Part shown: positions 8,521 through 17,965 of the stretch, piece by piece
How positions within the stretch are numbered: the stretch's first letter is position 1
How the letters are laid out: each line of letters opens with the position of its first letter
DNA from: Candidimonas nitroreducens
Lineage (GTDB): Bacteria; Pseudomonadota; Gammaproteobacteria; Burkholderiales; Burkholderiaceae_B
Length of the DNA: 64,000 nt
NCBI RefSeq assembly: GCF_002209565.1
Contig: NZ_NJIH01000003.1
Coordinates: forward strand, 62,001-126,000
Reading direction: 5' to 3'
Program-made: the position numbers and the translations under genes
The notes under the pieces: model-generated
The model's database searches: none
What the model saw: only the letters and a program-made list of their open reading frames with translations
What the model was told of the DNA's origin: nothing

Positions 8521-9147
8521 ATGATCGACCTGCCCACACTGGGAACCTTTGTCGCCGTAGTACTGGGCCTGTTCCTGATCCCCGGCCCGGCGGTGCTGCT
8601 GGTGCTGACGCGCACGATGCAGGGCGGGCGCAAGGTCGGTGTACTCACGGGGCTCGGCGTCGCGACCGGCGACGCCATCCATACCCTGTGCGCCGCGGTC
8701 GGGCTGTCGGCCCTGCTCATGGCGTCGTCGCTGGCCTTTACCGCGGTCAAGCTGTGCGGCGCGGCCTACCTGGTCTACCTGGGGGTGCGTGCGCTGCTGG
8801 CCCGCCCCGCCGACCCCGCGCTGCCGCGCATGGCGACGGTCACGCCTGCGCAAGCCTATCTGCAGGCCATACCCGCCGAGGTGCTCAACCCCAAGACCGC
8901 GCTGTTCTTCCTGGCATTCCTGCCGCAGTTCGTGCATCCCGGCCACGGCTCGACCCTGGCCCAGTTCGCCGTGCTGGGGCTGGTGTTCGTATCGATGAGC
9001 GCGCTCTACACGACCCTGCTCGCAGTCGCGATGCGCCCTCTGGGCCGCATGGCCGGGCGCCTGCACTGGCTCGTGCGCTGGCAGGGCAAGATAGTGGGAA
9101 CGATATTCCTGTGGCTGGGCCTGAAGGTGGCCGCCCAGCACCAGTGA
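8521..9147 (+). CDS. LysE/RhtB family amino-acid exporter
   Basis: 208 residues, inner membrane, predicted efflux of amino acids or derivatives. The N-terminal block LGLFLIPGPAVLLVLTRTM carries the PGP motif typical of the family; GLGVATGDAIHTLCAAVGLSA, the YLVYLGVRAL helix and LNPKTALFFLAFLPQFV are further hallmarks. Five to six hydrophobic segments fit the usual 200-210 residue size. The ATG at 8521 is chosen because it begins the conserved N-terminus and follows GGAGAACGAC; an in-frame ATG at 8428 would add 31 unconvincing residues. It stands alone and its substrate cannot be told from sequence. Confidence 0.88.
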   Translation: MIDLPTLGTFVAVVLGLFLIPGPAVLLVLTRTMQGGRKVGVLTGLGVATGDAIHTLCAAVGLSALLMASSLAFTAVKLCGAAYLVYLGVRALLARPADPALPRMATVTPAQAYLQAIPAEVLNPKTALFFLAFLPQFVHPGHGSTLAQFAVLGLVFVSMSALYTTLLAVAMRPLGRMAGRLHWLVRWQGKIVGTIFLWLGLKVAAQHQ

Positions 9148-9309
9148 TACGGATCTGCGATCGACTCGGCAAGCGCGTTCGCACAATCGCGCTGTTCCGC
9201 TTTGCCGCGCGACTTGTACTGCCCGCAGTCTCGCGCACTGTTTGCCCGTCGATGGCAAACCCGTAAAGCCGGGCCGCGGCCTGTGGCGGCCGCAACCCGA
9301 TCGGCGGGA

Positions 9310-9621
9310 TCAAGCCTTCTTGGTGTAGGCGCTGCACCAGCCCTTCACAGACACCAGCTTGCCGCCGAAGATCGGACAGGGCCCCCAGTCTTCGCCGGCC
9401 TTGCCCTGGAACAACTGGCAATTGCCGCAGTGCTCACCAGCCGTGTACTTGGGCTGCTTGGCCTTGTCGACCAGCGACGCATCGTGCTTGTAGCCCAGCG
9501 ACACCGCCGTGGGATCGCTTTCCTCGACCTTGGCCGGCTCGGCCAGCACGCGGCCCGACAAGGCCGCGGCGGAAGCCAGCCCTATGCCGGCCGCCAGGAA
9601 AGTACGTCGAGAAGATTTCAT
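9310..9621 (-). CDS. High-potential iron-sulfur protein (HiPIP)
   Basis: 103 residues. A twin-arginine signal (SRRTFLAAGIGLASAAALS, ending GRVLA) directs the folded protein to the periplasm. The mature part has the four Cys ligands of a HiPIP cubane cluster in the order HCGNC, GPCPIF and GWCSAY. Such proteins carry single electrons between the cytochrome bc1 complex and terminal acceptors. The ATG at 9621 follows AAGGAG. No electron-transfer partner lies next to it. Confidence 0.92.
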   Translation of the reverse strand: MKSSRRTFLAAGIGLASAAALSGRVLAEPAKVEESDPTAVSLGYKHDASLVDKAKQPKYTAGEHCGNCQLFQGKAGEDWGPCPIFGGKLVSVKGWCSAYTKKA

Positions 9622-9989
9622 TGCAGACTCCTTGCATAGCCACCGCGCCGGCTCGCGGCCGGTAGCGTGATGGCCGGCCGCCGGCGCATGCAAGACACAC
9701 GCCACCCGCCGGTCGGGTTAACTCCCAAGGCGGCATGTCTACATATGATTCCAGGTACTACAGGCCTGCCTGCTTCTTCTCCTTTTTTATAGTAGGAGTC
9801 CGGGAAGGTGAATACAAGTCGGGCCGCGGAGGTCGGGCTGCGGGGCGGGGCTGCGGCGGCCGGAAGCAAATAGTCAGGCTGGCTTTTTTATGACTCGCGA
9901 AATGTCCGCTTTGCTCGCAGCGTAGCGGCTACATGAGCTGGCCCACACGAGCCATACCTACCAACCCCACCCCACCACACCAGACCGAT
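9622..9989. other. Intergenic region between HiPIP and GNAT genes
   Basis: 368 bp without a credible gene. It must hold the leftward HiPIP promoter and the end of the GNAT transcript. Two TTTTTTAT tracts are visible near 9785 and 9885. A C-rich run near 9958-9980 reads as clustered G doublets and quadruplets on the minus strand. No convincing terminator hairpin or promoter was identified. Confidence 0.5.
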
Positions 9990-10592
9990 CTATGCCGCGG
10001 CATTGCGCCGCAGGCGCTCTTGCAACAGGGCCTGCACCTCGGGCCACTCCGCGTCGATGATGCTGAAGCGCACGGAGTTGCGCTTGCGGCCATCGGGCAT
10101 GATGCGCTCGTTGCGCACGATGCCTTCCTGCCTGGCCCCGAGCCGCAGAATGGCCGCGCGCGAGCGCTCATTGAGCTCGTCGGTGGTGAACTGGACGCGC
10201 ACGCACTGCATGGCATCGAAGGCATGCTCCAGCATCAGGTACTTGGCCTCGACATTGATGCCGGTACGCTGGGCCGAGGCCGACAGCCAGGTCGACCCGA
10301 TCTCGAGCTTGCGATTGGCCGTATCGACCTTCCAGAAGCGCGTACTGCCCACGATACGGCCAGTGTCCTTGCGCACGGTGACGTAGGGCATGACACTGCC
10401 TTCCGACTTGCGCGCCAGCGCCGCCGCGATGTACTGGCGCACCGTCTGCGGCCCCGGCACGACCGTCACCTTCAGGTTCCACAGCTCGCCATCGGCCGCC
10501 GCCTCCAGCAGGGCGCCTTCGTGCTCGGGGCCCAAGGGCCTGAGCTCGACCAAGCGGCCGCTCAGGGTAGGTTGGAAAATACCGTTGCTCAT
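9990..10592 (-). CDS. GNAT family N-acetyltransferase (RimJ/RimL-like)
   Basis: 200 residues from the ATG at 10592, preceded by AAGGG. The fold signature is clear: substrate strands (SGRLVELRPLGPEHEGALLEAA), GRIVGSTRFW, KLEIGSTWLS, the acetyl-CoA region around GINVEAKYLMLEHAFD, and the C-terminal VQFTTDELNERSRAAILRLG, as in acetyltransferases that modify ribosomal protein N-termini or small amines. Soluble and cytoplasmic. The substrate is unknown. Confidence 0.85.
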   Translation of the reverse strand: MSNGIFQPTLSGRLVELRPLGPEHEGALLEAAADGELWNLKVTVVPGPQTVRQYIAAALARKSEGSVMPYVTVRKDTGRIVGSTRFWKVDTANRKLEIGSTWLSASAQRTGINVEAKYLMLEHAFDAMQCVRVQFTTDELNERSRAAILRLGARQEGIVRNERIMPDGRKRNSVRFSIIDAEWPEVQALLQERLRRNAAA

Positions 10593-10830
10593 AATGCCCT
10601 TGCCCGTGGTTTGACGTAAATGGCGTAAGTTTTCAAGGCGCCGAAACGCCGGGCGGCCGCGGTGCACGGGCGCTCGGCGGCGCTGCAGCCGAAGCCGCTG
10701 CCGCTGCCGCAAAGCATAGGCCTCTTCAACAAAACGCAACCCAGGAACACTAGGCGCAGCGGAAGCCCATGTCAACACGGCGGTGACAAGCGTAAAATTT
10801 GCCTGTATCGTCCCGACCGAGGCCTCAGCC

Positions 10831-12300
10831 ATGAACGCACGCATTCCCCAGCAGGCACTGCTCGAACAGCTGGATCCGCAGGCCCTGCGCGACTTTGTCG
10901 ACAGCAAGTGGGACGACGAGATCGTGCCGGCGCTGCAAGACTACATCGCCGTGCCCGCCAAGAGCCCGGCCTTCGACGCGCAGTGGGCCGAAAACGCCTA
11001 TATCGACCGGGTGGTGCGCGACGCCGCCCAGTGGATCGAAAAACAGAAAATCCACGGCCTCGTCCTGGAAGTGCTGCGCCTGCCAGGGCGTACCCCCGTC
11101 ATCTTTTTCGAGGCCCCGGCCACCCGCAGCGGCCTGGGCGACACTGTGCTGCTTTACGGGCACCTGGACAAGCAGCCCGAATTCACCGGCTGGCGCAGCG
11201 GCCTGGGCCCCTGGACGCCGAAATACGACGGCGACAAACTATACGGCCGCGGCGGCGCCGACGACGGCTATGCCGCATACGCCTCCATCACCGCCATCCA
11301 GGCGCTCGACCGCCAGGGCGTGCCGCGGCCGCGCTGCGTCGGCCTGATCGAAACCTGCGAAGAGTCCGGCAGCTACGACCTGCTGCCTTATGTAGACGCG
11401 CTGCGCGAACGCCTGGGTAATGTGGCGCTGGTGGTGTGCCTGGATTCCGGTGCCGGCAACTACGACCAGCTCTGGATGACGACCTCGCTGCGCGGCCTGG
11501 TGGCCGGCACGCTGGAAGTGCAGGTGCTCGACGAAGGCGTGCACTCGGGCGACTCCAGCGGAGTCGTGCCATCCAGCTTCCGCATCCTGCGCCACGTACT
11601 AGACCGTCTGGAAGACAGCGCCACCGGCCGCCTGCTGCCCCAGGGCTTTCACTGCGAAATCCCCGCAGACCGCCTCGACCAGGCCCAGGCCACCGCCCGC
11701 ATCCTGGGCGACGAAGTCTGGCGCCGCTTTCCCTGGGCCTGCGGCGCCGACGGCGGCTTCGTGCTGCCCATGACCGCCGAGCCACAGCAGGCTCTGCTGA
11801 ACCGCACCTGGCGCCCGACCTTGTCGGTAACAGGCGCCGAGGGGCTGCCGCCGCTTGCCAGCGCCGGCAACGTACTGCTCCCGCGCAGCGCCTTCAAACT
11901 GTCGCTGCGCCTGCCGCCGCTGGTCGACGCCGCCACGGCCGTGCAAGAACTGAAAACACTGCTGGAGGCCGACGCGCCCTACAACGCCAAGGTCGTCTTC
12001 AAGCCCGACCAGGGCGTCGCCACCGGCTGGAACGCGCCAAGCACCGAGCCCTGGCTGGAGCAGGCGCTGGACGCCGCCTCGCAACAGTATTACGGCGCGC
12101 CCTGCGGCTACATAGGCCAGGGCGGCACCATACCCCTGATGAGCCTGCTGCAGACCGGCTTTCCCCAGGCCCAGTTCATGGTCTGCGGCGTACTGGGCCC
12201 ACAATCCAACGCACACGGCCCCAACGAATTCCTGCACGTGCCCTATGCCAGGAAGCTGACGGCGGCGGTGGCCCAGACCATCGCGGCAATGCCACAGTAG
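10831..12300 (+). CDS. M20 family metallopeptidase
   Basis: 489 residues, cytoplasmic dinuclear-zinc dipeptidase or carboxypeptidase-like enzyme. The metal-site motifs are in order: LLYGHLDKQPEF (His), GRGGADDGYAAY (bridging Asp), and ETCEESGSYD (catalytic Glu pair). GQGGTIPLM and PNEFLHVPYA near the C-terminus complete the catalytic domain, and the central VHSGDSSGVVPSSF region is the lid/dimerisation domain. The length fits the CNDP/ArgE-like branch. The ATG at 10831 starts the conserved N-terminus; an upstream in-frame ATG at 10783 would add a poor leader. The gene is convergent with the Bug receptor gene downstream. Confidence 0.9.
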   Translation: MNARIPQQALLEQLDPQALRDFVDSKWDDEIVPALQDYIAVPAKSPAFDAQWAENAYIDRVVRDAAQWIEKQKIHGLVLEVLRLPGRTPVIFFEAPATRSGLGDTVLLYGHLDKQPEFTGWRSGLGPWTPKYDGDKLYGRGGADDGYAAYASITAIQALDRQGVPRPRCVGLIETCEESGSYDLLPYVDALRERLGNVALVVCLDSGAGNYDQLWMTTSLRGLVAGTLEVQVLDEGVHSGDSSGVVPSSFRILRHVLDRLEDSATGRLLPQGFHCEIPADRLDQAQATARILGDEVWRRFPWACGADGGFVLPMTAEPQQALLNRTWRPTLSVTGAEGLPPLASAGNVLLPRSAFKLSLRLPPLVDAATAVQELKTLLEADAPYNAKVVFKPDQGVATGWNAPSTEPWLEQALDAASQQYYGAPCGYIGQGGTIPLMSLLQTGFPQAQFMVCGVLGPQSNAHGPNEFLHVPYARKLTAAVAQTIAAMPQ

Positions 12301-12406
12301 CGCAGCCCGGCTGCGCCGCACCGGCGCCGAAGCCACCACCTATCGCGCCGCGGCGAGCCGTATCGGCGCAGGGCACGGTGGGCGGGGTCGCCGCGGCCCG
12401 CCCGCC

Positions 12407-13363
12407 TCAACGGGACGGTGCCACTCCCTTCAGCAAGCCGTGGCTCTTGGAATATTCCTCCTTCATCACCTTCTTGAACTGCTCGCCGCTAAGGTACGCC
12501 GGTGCCGCCTGCAGGCTCTTCAGAGTCGACAAATAATGCGGCGAATTCACGCCCGCGGCGCAGGCCTTGCCGAGTACGGCCTGCGCCTTGGAATCCAGGC
12601 CCTTGGGCGCGATCAGCCCGCCCATGATGGACCACGTCACCTTGTAGCCCAGCTCGGTGAAGGTCGGGGTGGAGGGCGCCTCTTTCAAGCGCGAGGCCGA
12701 AGCCACCGCGAGCTGCTTCAGATGATGCGCCGCGGCCACCGCGCTGGTGCCAAAATACACGTCCACGTGCTTGCCCAGCAGATCTATCACGGCCTGCCCT
12801 TCCCCTTTGTAGGGAATATGGGTCATGGAGATATGCGCCTGCTTCATGAAGTCCAGCGCGGCAAGGTGGGGCAGCGTGCCGGGGCCCACGGTAGCGAAGT
12901 TCAGCTGGCCGGGATGGGCCTTGGCGTACTTCACCACGTCGGCCAGGGAATTGAAGGGCGAGTCGGGGCGCACCACCATCAGCACCGGCACCGCATAAAT
13001 GCGGCAGATGTACTCGAACGAATTCAGGGTGTAAGGCACCTTGTGCAGGTGCGGCAGCGTGGTCAGCGCGGCATCGGCAATCGCGCCAATGGTATAGCCG
13101 TCAGGCGCCATGCGCGCGATCGAAGCCGTGCCTATGGTTCCGCCCGCCCCGCCGCGGTTGACGACGACGATGGGCTGGCCCAGGGACTTGGACATTTCGG
13201 TCGCCAGCACGCGCGACACGGTATCGGTCATGCCGCCGGCGGGAAACGAAACGATCATGTCCACCGATTTGGCCGGGTAGGACGCGGCCGCGGCTGACGC
13301 CGCCATGATTGCAGTCGCCATGCCGGCTGCAGCCGCCGCGTATGCGGATTTGCGCAAGCTCAT
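12407..13363 (-). CDS. Bug family tripartite tricarboxylate transporter substrate-binding protein
   Basis: 318-residue periplasmic receptor. The signal peptide is MSLRKSAYAAAAAGMATAIM followed by an Ala-rich cleavage region. Mature hallmarks are VDMIVSFPAGGMTDTVSRVLA, QPIVVVNRGGAGGTIG, the APDGYT segment and HIPYKGEGQAVIDLLG. Bug proteins bind carboxylates or other small organic acids, often without a dedicated TctAB membrane partner, and none lies here. It is the last gene of the leftward catabolic run, so its ligand is probably the substrate or an intermediate of that pathway. Confidence 0.9.
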   Translation of the reverse strand: MSLRKSAYAAAAAGMATAIMAASAAAASYPAKSVDMIVSFPAGGMTDTVSRVLATEMSKSLGQPIVVVNRGGAGGTIGTASIARMAPDGYTIGAIADAALTTLPHLHKVPYTLNSFEYICRIYAVPVLMVVRPDSPFNSLADVVKYAKAHPGQLNFATVGPGTLPHLAALDFMKQAHISMTHIPYKGEGQAVIDLLGKHVDVYFGTSAVAAAHHLKQLAVASASRLKEAPSTPTFTELGYKVTWSIMGGLIAPKGLDSKAQAVLGKACAAGVNSPHYLSTLKSLQAAPAYLSGEQFKKVMKEEYSKSHGLLKGVAPSR

Positions 13364-13431
13364 CTGATGATCTCCTTTGGAATGAATTTTCCGGCATGCC
13401 GCTATCATCGACGGCCGCGCCGGCGATTTTG

Positions 13432-14895
13432 TCAAAGCGCGGCCTGCGCCACGAACTTCGTGACCAGGTAGGCCCCCAGGCCTTCGGTTCCGCCCTCCGA
13501 TCCGTAGCCGCTTTCCTTGATGCCACCGAACGGGGCCTCGGCCAGGGAAACGGCAAAACTGTTGACCCCCACCATGCCGGCCTCCAGCCCGGCCGACACC
13601 GCCATCATCGTCGCGGCCGAAGCGCTGAAGGCATAGGCGGCCAGCCCGTAGGACAAGGCATTGGCACGCTGCAGGGCCTCTTCCAGCGTGTCGAAGCGGG
13701 CAATCGGCGCCACAGGCCCGAAGGTCTCTTCGCGCATGGCCTTGGCATCGTCCGGCAATTCCGCCAGCACGGTGGGCTGCCAGAAGAAGCCGGGGCCATC
13801 GGCGCGCGCCCCGCCCGCCAGCACGCGCCCGCCACGGCCGGCCGCGTCGTCGACGAAGCCGGCCATGGCTGCCACGCGCCGCTCGTTGGCCAGCGGCCCC
13901 ATGGTAGTCGAGGCATCGATGCCCGCCCCCAGCCTCAAGTCGGCGGCGGCATGCGTGAAAGCGTCCAGGAAGCGCTCGTAGGCGCCGCGCTGCACATAGA
14001 AACGCGAAGGGGCGATGCATACTTGGCCGGCATTGCGGAATTTGAAGGCGGCGCAGGCCTGTGCCGCCTTTTCCACGGCGGCATCGTCGAACACCAGCAC
14101 CGGCGCATGGCCACCCAGCTCCATGGTGCAGCGCTTCAGGCCGTGCATCGCGGCCAGCGCCGCCAGGTGTTTGCCGACCGCGATCGAGCCGGTGAACGTG
14201 ATCTTGCGGATCTGCGGCGCGCGTATAAGGAATTCCGATATCTCGGACGGCACGCCGAACACTACGTTCAGGACGCCCGCCGGCAGCCCGGCGTCGACGC
14301 AGGCGCGCGCCAGCTCGATCGCCGTGCCGGGGGTTTCCTCGGCCGGCTTGATGATGCAAGAGCATCCGGCCGCCAGCGCCCCGGCGATCTTGCGTGCCGG
14401 CGTCAGCGCCGGGAAGTTCCATGGGGTGAATGCGGCCACCGGCCCCACCGGCTGCTGCACCACCAGCTGCTGGGAATTATTGTTGCGCGCCGGAATCACG
14501 CGACCGTACAGCCGGCGCGTTTCCTCGGCATACCATTCGAATATTTCCGCAGAACCGGCCACCTCGCCCCGGGCCTCGGCCAGGGGCTTGCCCTGTTCCA
14601 GCGTCAGCATGCAGGCAATCGATTCCTGCCGCTCGCGTATCAGCGCGGCGGTCTGCATGAGCACGCGGCGCCGTTCGATGGCCGGGGTGCGCGACCAGAG
14701 CGCATAGCCTTCTTCGGCCGCAGCCAGCGCGCACTGCAGGTCCGCCGCGCAGGCGTGCGGCAGCCGGCCCAGCGGCTGGCTGGTGGCGGGATCCAGCACT
14801 TCTTCAAACGCGCCTTCGCCGCCGTCGACCCATGTGCCGCCGATCAGCATCTTGAGCCGGGAAAATTGCAGCCTTGCGTATTCCACAGGGGTCAT
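13432..14895 (-). CDS. NAD(P)-dependent aldehyde dehydrogenase, succinate-semialdehyde type
   Basis: 487 residues from an ATG at 14895 with AGGAA upstream. It oxidises a semialdehyde to the acid in the cytoplasm. Visible motifs: PWNFPALTPARKIAGALAAG (cofactor entry), TFTGSIAVGKHLA, the general base in TMELGGHAPV, the catalytic Cys in NAGQVCIAPSRFYV, and ETFGPVAPI. The order and length match the succinate-semialdehyde dehydrogenase branch. It lies 152 bp after the sulfatase gene and 68 bp before the Bug receptor gene on the same strand. In this context it may oxidise a ring-cleavage or dehalogenation product instead of succinate semialdehyde. Confidence 0.88.
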   Translation of the reverse strand: MTPVEYARLQFSRLKMLIGGTWVDGGEGAFEEVLDPATSQPLGRLPHACAADLQCALAAAEEGYALWSRTPAIERRRVLMQTAALIRERQESIACMLTLEQGKPLAEARGEVAGSAEIFEWYAEETRRLYGRVIPARNNNSQQLVVQQPVGPVAAFTPWNFPALTPARKIAGALAAGCSCIIKPAEETPGTAIELARACVDAGLPAGVLNVVFGVPSEISEFLIRAPQIRKITFTGSIAVGKHLAALAAMHGLKRCTMELGGHAPVLVFDDAAVEKAAQACAAFKFRNAGQVCIAPSRFYVQRGAYERFLDAFTHAAADLRLGAGIDASTTMGPLANERRVAAMAGFVDDAAGRGGRVLAGGARADGPGFFWQPTVLAELPDDAKAMREETFGPVAPIARFDTLEEALQRANALSYGLAAYAFSASAATMMAVSAGLEAGMVGVNSFAVSLAEAPFGGIKESGYGSEGGTEGLGAYLVTKFVAQAAL

Positions 14896-15047
14896 GTTGG
14901 TTCCTATTCCGTTTCTATCGATTCGATCAACAAACTCAAATATGCGCCGGCCGCGCGGCGCAAGGGCGGCGTCGGGCGGCAGCCGACCCAGTACATTGTT
15001 CAGGCGCTTCGCGCCACGACGAAATGCCGCTACCAAAGCGCTAGGCC

Positions 15048-16640
15048 CTAGGCCCTGGCCGTAGGCAGGGGGCTGTCGTCGGCATACTCTTCCATCGTCT
15101 GCACCAGCAGATGCAGCAGCCGCGCCTTCACATCACTGGACTGCGGGTCGTCCCAAAGGTTGTGCAGCTCCAGTGGATCGTCGCGCAGGTCGTAGAGTTC
15201 GCCCCATTGCACGCCGCGGTAGACCGACAGGCGCCAGCCGTCCGTGACCAGGGTGCGCAGCCGCACCGGCCTGTCGAAGCCCATGAACGAGCGCTGATTG
15301 TCTTCTTCGACCAGCACCGCCGGCCGGCCTTGCGCCTTGCCCAGCATGACGGGCATCAGATCCTGGCCCTGCATGCCCTGGAAAGGCTGCAGGCCGGCGC
15401 GTGCCAGTACCGTGGCGGCTATGTCCACAGTGCCGGCCAGCGCATCCGAAGAGGCACCGCGCGCGTCCAGCTCCGGGTCGCTCCAGATGAACGGCACTCG
15501 GATCAGGCCGTCGTAATGAATCGGCCCCTTGAACATCAGCTGGTGGTCTCCCATATAGTCGCCGTGGTCGCTGGTGAAGATCACCACGGTATTGTGGTTC
15601 AGGCCCAGCGCCTCGAGGCTGCGCAGCACCTCGCCCACCGCGTCGTCGATCATCGTGATCGACCCGTAGGTCAGCGCGATCGCTTCGCGCACGTCCTGTT
15701 CGGACACGGCTTGCAGCATCCACGATTCGCGGTTGGCACGCCCCTCGTCGCGCTCGGCAATCAAGTGCGCGAGCGGCGGCGGCAGGGTTCCCACATTGGG
15801 GCGATACGCGGCCGGCAAAGGCATCTGGTCGGGATCGTACATGTCCCAATAGTGGCCCGGCGGCGTGAAAGGATGATGCGGATCGTTGAACGACACCTGC
15901 AGGAAGAAGGGCTTGTGCGGCTCCTGCGCCGCGTGGCGCTGCAGAAAGCCGATCGCCTGCTCTTTGATATAGGAGGTGGAATACAGTTCTTCGGGCACGG
16001 CCGTGCGCCAGGCCTGCAGCGCCGAGATCCCGCCCTTGGGCAGCGCATTTTCCGGCCCCACCAACTGATCCGAGCCCGGATGGCGTTGCTCGAGCCAGCG
16101 GCCGTAGTGTCCGTGCGCGCCATCGGCGTGCATCATCGTCAGGTGCACCTCCTCGAAGCCGTAATAGGGCAGCGTCAAGTCATGCCCGGGGTCGCTGCGC
16201 CACTTGACGATGCTTTCCTGGTCGTAGGGGCCGTCGCCGGGCAGCGCGTGCCAGGCGTCGGACAGCTGCTGCGGCGGCGCCTTGCGGGTGCCTGCGGCGC
16301 GACCCAGTATCGGCACGTCGCCCGTCATGGGCTGCAGGTGGATCTTGCCGCTGCAGGCCGTCGCATATCCCCCCGCGCGCAGCAGTTCCACGAAAGTCGT
16401 GGCCTGCAGCGGCAACGCAATACCATTGGAGCGCACCTTGTGCACCGACGGCATGCGCCCGGTCATCAACGTGGCGCGATTCGGCATGCACACGGGGTTG
16501 GACACATAAAAGCGCTGCGATCGCCAGCCGCGGGCGGCGATGCGGTCGATGTTCGGCGTGCGCACGATGGGGTTGCCGTAGCAGCCCAGGTGGTCGGCGC
16601 GATGCTGGTCAGTGATGATGAACAGGAAATTCGGCTGCAT
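15048..16640 (-). CDS. Type I sulfatase / phosphonate-monoester-hydrolase family protein
   Basis: 530 residues, no signal peptide, so cytoplasmic. The N-terminal metal site FIITDQHRADHLG and the later TSDHGDYMGDHQLMFKG are typical of the alkaline-phosphatase-like sulfatases. The nucleophile motif reads PVCMPNRATLMTGR, with Cys51 as the residue to be converted to formylglycine; CxPxR is kept but the usual fourth Ser or Ala is Asn. Choline-sulfatase-like enzymes and phosphonate monoester hydrolases share this architecture. It sits within the leftward catabolic run, so removal of a sulfate, sulfonate or phosphonate ester from the substrate is a reasonable inference. Confidence 0.87.
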   Translation of the reverse strand: MQPNFLFIITDQHRADHLGCYGNPIVRTPNIDRIAARGWRSQRFYVSNPVCMPNRATLMTGRMPSVHKVRSNGIALPLQATTFVELLRAGGYATACSGKIHLQPMTGDVPILGRAAGTRKAPPQQLSDAWHALPGDGPYDQESIVKWRSDPGHDLTLPYYGFEEVHLTMMHADGAHGHYGRWLEQRHPGSDQLVGPENALPKGGISALQAWRTAVPEELYSTSYIKEQAIGFLQRHAAQEPHKPFFLQVSFNDPHHPFTPPGHYWDMYDPDQMPLPAAYRPNVGTLPPPLAHLIAERDEGRANRESWMLQAVSEQDVREAIALTYGSITMIDDAVGEVLRSLEALGLNHNTVVIFTSDHGDYMGDHQLMFKGPIHYDGLIRVPFIWSDPELDARGASSDALAGTVDIAATVLARAGLQPFQGMQGQDLMPVMLGKAQGRPAVLVEEDNQRSFMGFDRPVRLRTLVTDGWRLSVYRGVQWGELYDLRDDPLELHNLWDDPQSSDVKARLLHLLVQTMEEYADDSPLPTARA

Positions 16641-16691
16641 TGAAAAAATCCGCAATATGACGATATGAAAATGGCTTGGCGCCAATAGGCC

Positions 16692-17000
16692 CTAGGCAAT
16701 ACGCACAGACCTTCGCGCGTTGTCCAGCGACAGGGGGCAATACATCGACTCCACCGTGGGCGCCGAACCGAAGCGCTGCCGGATCGCCTCGGCGAACTCC
16801 GCGCCCAGCACGGCCTTGGCCTGCGCTTCGTTTTCCCACAAGTACACGCCGCCCGCCTGACGCCCGGGCCCGACGAAGTAATGCTTGGCCAGCAGGCCCG
16901 GTATCTGTGCGTAGCGTTCCGTGCTCTGCTCGAACATGCTCACCACATCCGCCTCGGTCAAATGGGGCGAGACCTGGAATTTCGTTATCGTCAGATGCAT
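16692..17000 (-). CDS. Small YdhR-like / dimeric alpha-beta barrel monooxygenase-like protein
   Basis: 102 residues, MHLTITKFQVSPHLTEADVV at the N-terminus, then KHYFVGPGRQAGGVYLWENE and a C-terminal strand. The size, the central GGVYLWEN strand and the AEFAEAIRQRFGSAPTVE helix fit the ferredoxin-like dimeric barrel family (YdhR and related putative monooxygenases). These act on aromatics or serve as accessory proteins. It lies between the DehI-like and sulfatase genes on the same strand, gaps 71 and 51 bp, which supports membership in the same operon. Confidence 0.7.
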   Translation of the reverse strand: MHLTITKFQVSPHLTEADVVSMFEQSTERYAQIPGLLAKHYFVGPGRQAGGVYLWENEAQAKAVLGAEFAEAIRQRFGSAPTVESMYCPLSLDNARRSVRIA

Positions 17001-17071
17001 CTATGCTGCTCCTGTGTATCGGGTGGCTTACCGCGCACACCATCGCCATAGCGGGCGAGCGCGCGGGCCGG

Positions 17072-17965
17072 CTATTCCGGATGGCTCCGGGGCGGGCCGA
17101 AAGCCCTGGACAAGGCCATGCCTATGGGAATCATCTTGCTGATCGTGACGTCGGCGAACTGGCGCAGGCGCGCCCCGTACTGGCTGTAGAAGGCGTCGAC
17201 CAGCGGTGCCATGGCCAGCGGCTGTGCCTGTGCGCAGCGCGCCGCCGCTATGCAGGCGTCCTCCCTGGCACGATCCAGCAGGCCTCGCTCGTTCAAAGGG
17301 CCGAGCACCCGCTCCACCTCGCGCAGCACATCGGGCCAGGCCGCCAGATGGCGATACAGGCTCGCCACCATGGCTGGCGTGCCGGGCTCGGCATAGGCGT
17401 TGAGCCGATGGATGCGATCAAGCTCGCGCTGCTGCAGCTCCCGGAATTCGGGCAGGCGCGGGATGGCGGGGCGACCAGGCTTTTGCACCGTACTGCGCGT
17501 GAGATCTGCGGGCGCGTCGGCCTGCGCGGGATCCGCCTGCGGCGCCGCCTGTACGCCGCGCGGCCCCAGCAGATGCTGCAGCGCGACCCGGTTCAGGCTG
17601 TTCGCCTCGTTGTACATGCCCACCAGGCTGGCGGCGGCTGCGCGCGCTTCTCCCGGCACATCCTCCATGCACGCCACCGGCCAGCCTTCAACCTGGGCCG
17701 CGATCTCGCGGCGCAGCCGGGCAGCCTGCGCGGCCAGCTCGCCCGAGGCGAAGTGCGGCCTCAGTGCGGCCCATACGCAATCCAGGACGGCCGGTGTGGT
17801 GGCCAGGTGGCGATAGATCAGGTTGACGAAAGGCACGCCCAGCACTTGCCGGATGTCGGCGTAAAGTGCGGCGACCCGGCCCTCGGCCTGCGTCTCTGCG
17901 ACTTCTGCGATCATGGCCACGATCAGTTGCTCCGGGCTTGCAGGCCGTGCTGGCGCAGGCGCCAC
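17072..17965 (-). CDS. DehI-like halocarboxylic acid dehalogenase family protein
   Basis: Up to 297 residues. DehI enzymes hydrolyse 2-haloacids and are built from an internal duplication. Both halves are visible: GRVAALYADIRQVLGVPFVNLIYRHLATTPAVLDCVWAALRP near the N-terminus and a matching PAMVASLYRHLAAWPDVLREVERVLGP near residue 200. This supports the fold, but I cannot confirm the catalytic Asp from sequence alone, and non-dehalogenase members of the family exist. Two starts are possible: ATG at 17965, overlapping the previous gene by 43 bp, or ATG at 17914, just after its stop. Either arrangement implies coupling with the DsbA-family gene. Confidence 0.72.
   Translation of the reverse strand: MAPAPARPASPEQLIVAMIAEVAETQAEGRVAALYADIRQVLGVPFVNLIYRHLATTPAVLDCVWAALRPHFASGELAAQAARLRREIAAQVEGWPVACMEDVPGEARAAAASLVGMYNEANSLNRVALQHLLGPRGVQAAPQADPAQADAPADLTRSTVQKPGRPAIPRLPEFRELQQRELDRIHRLNAYAEPGTPAMVASLYRHLAAWPDVLREVERVLGPLNERGLLDRAREDACIAAARCAQAQPLAMAPLVDAFYSQYGARLRQFADVTISKMIPIGMALSRAFGPPRSHPE

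Noticed and set aside
9950-9985. G-quadruplex on the minus strand near the GNAT gene end
   Set aside because: G runs are mostly doublets with only two runs of four, too weak to claim.
12380-12403. Bidirectional terminator between the M20 and Bug genes
   Set aside because: A GGGCGGG/CCCGCCC stem is present, but there is no T run on either strand.
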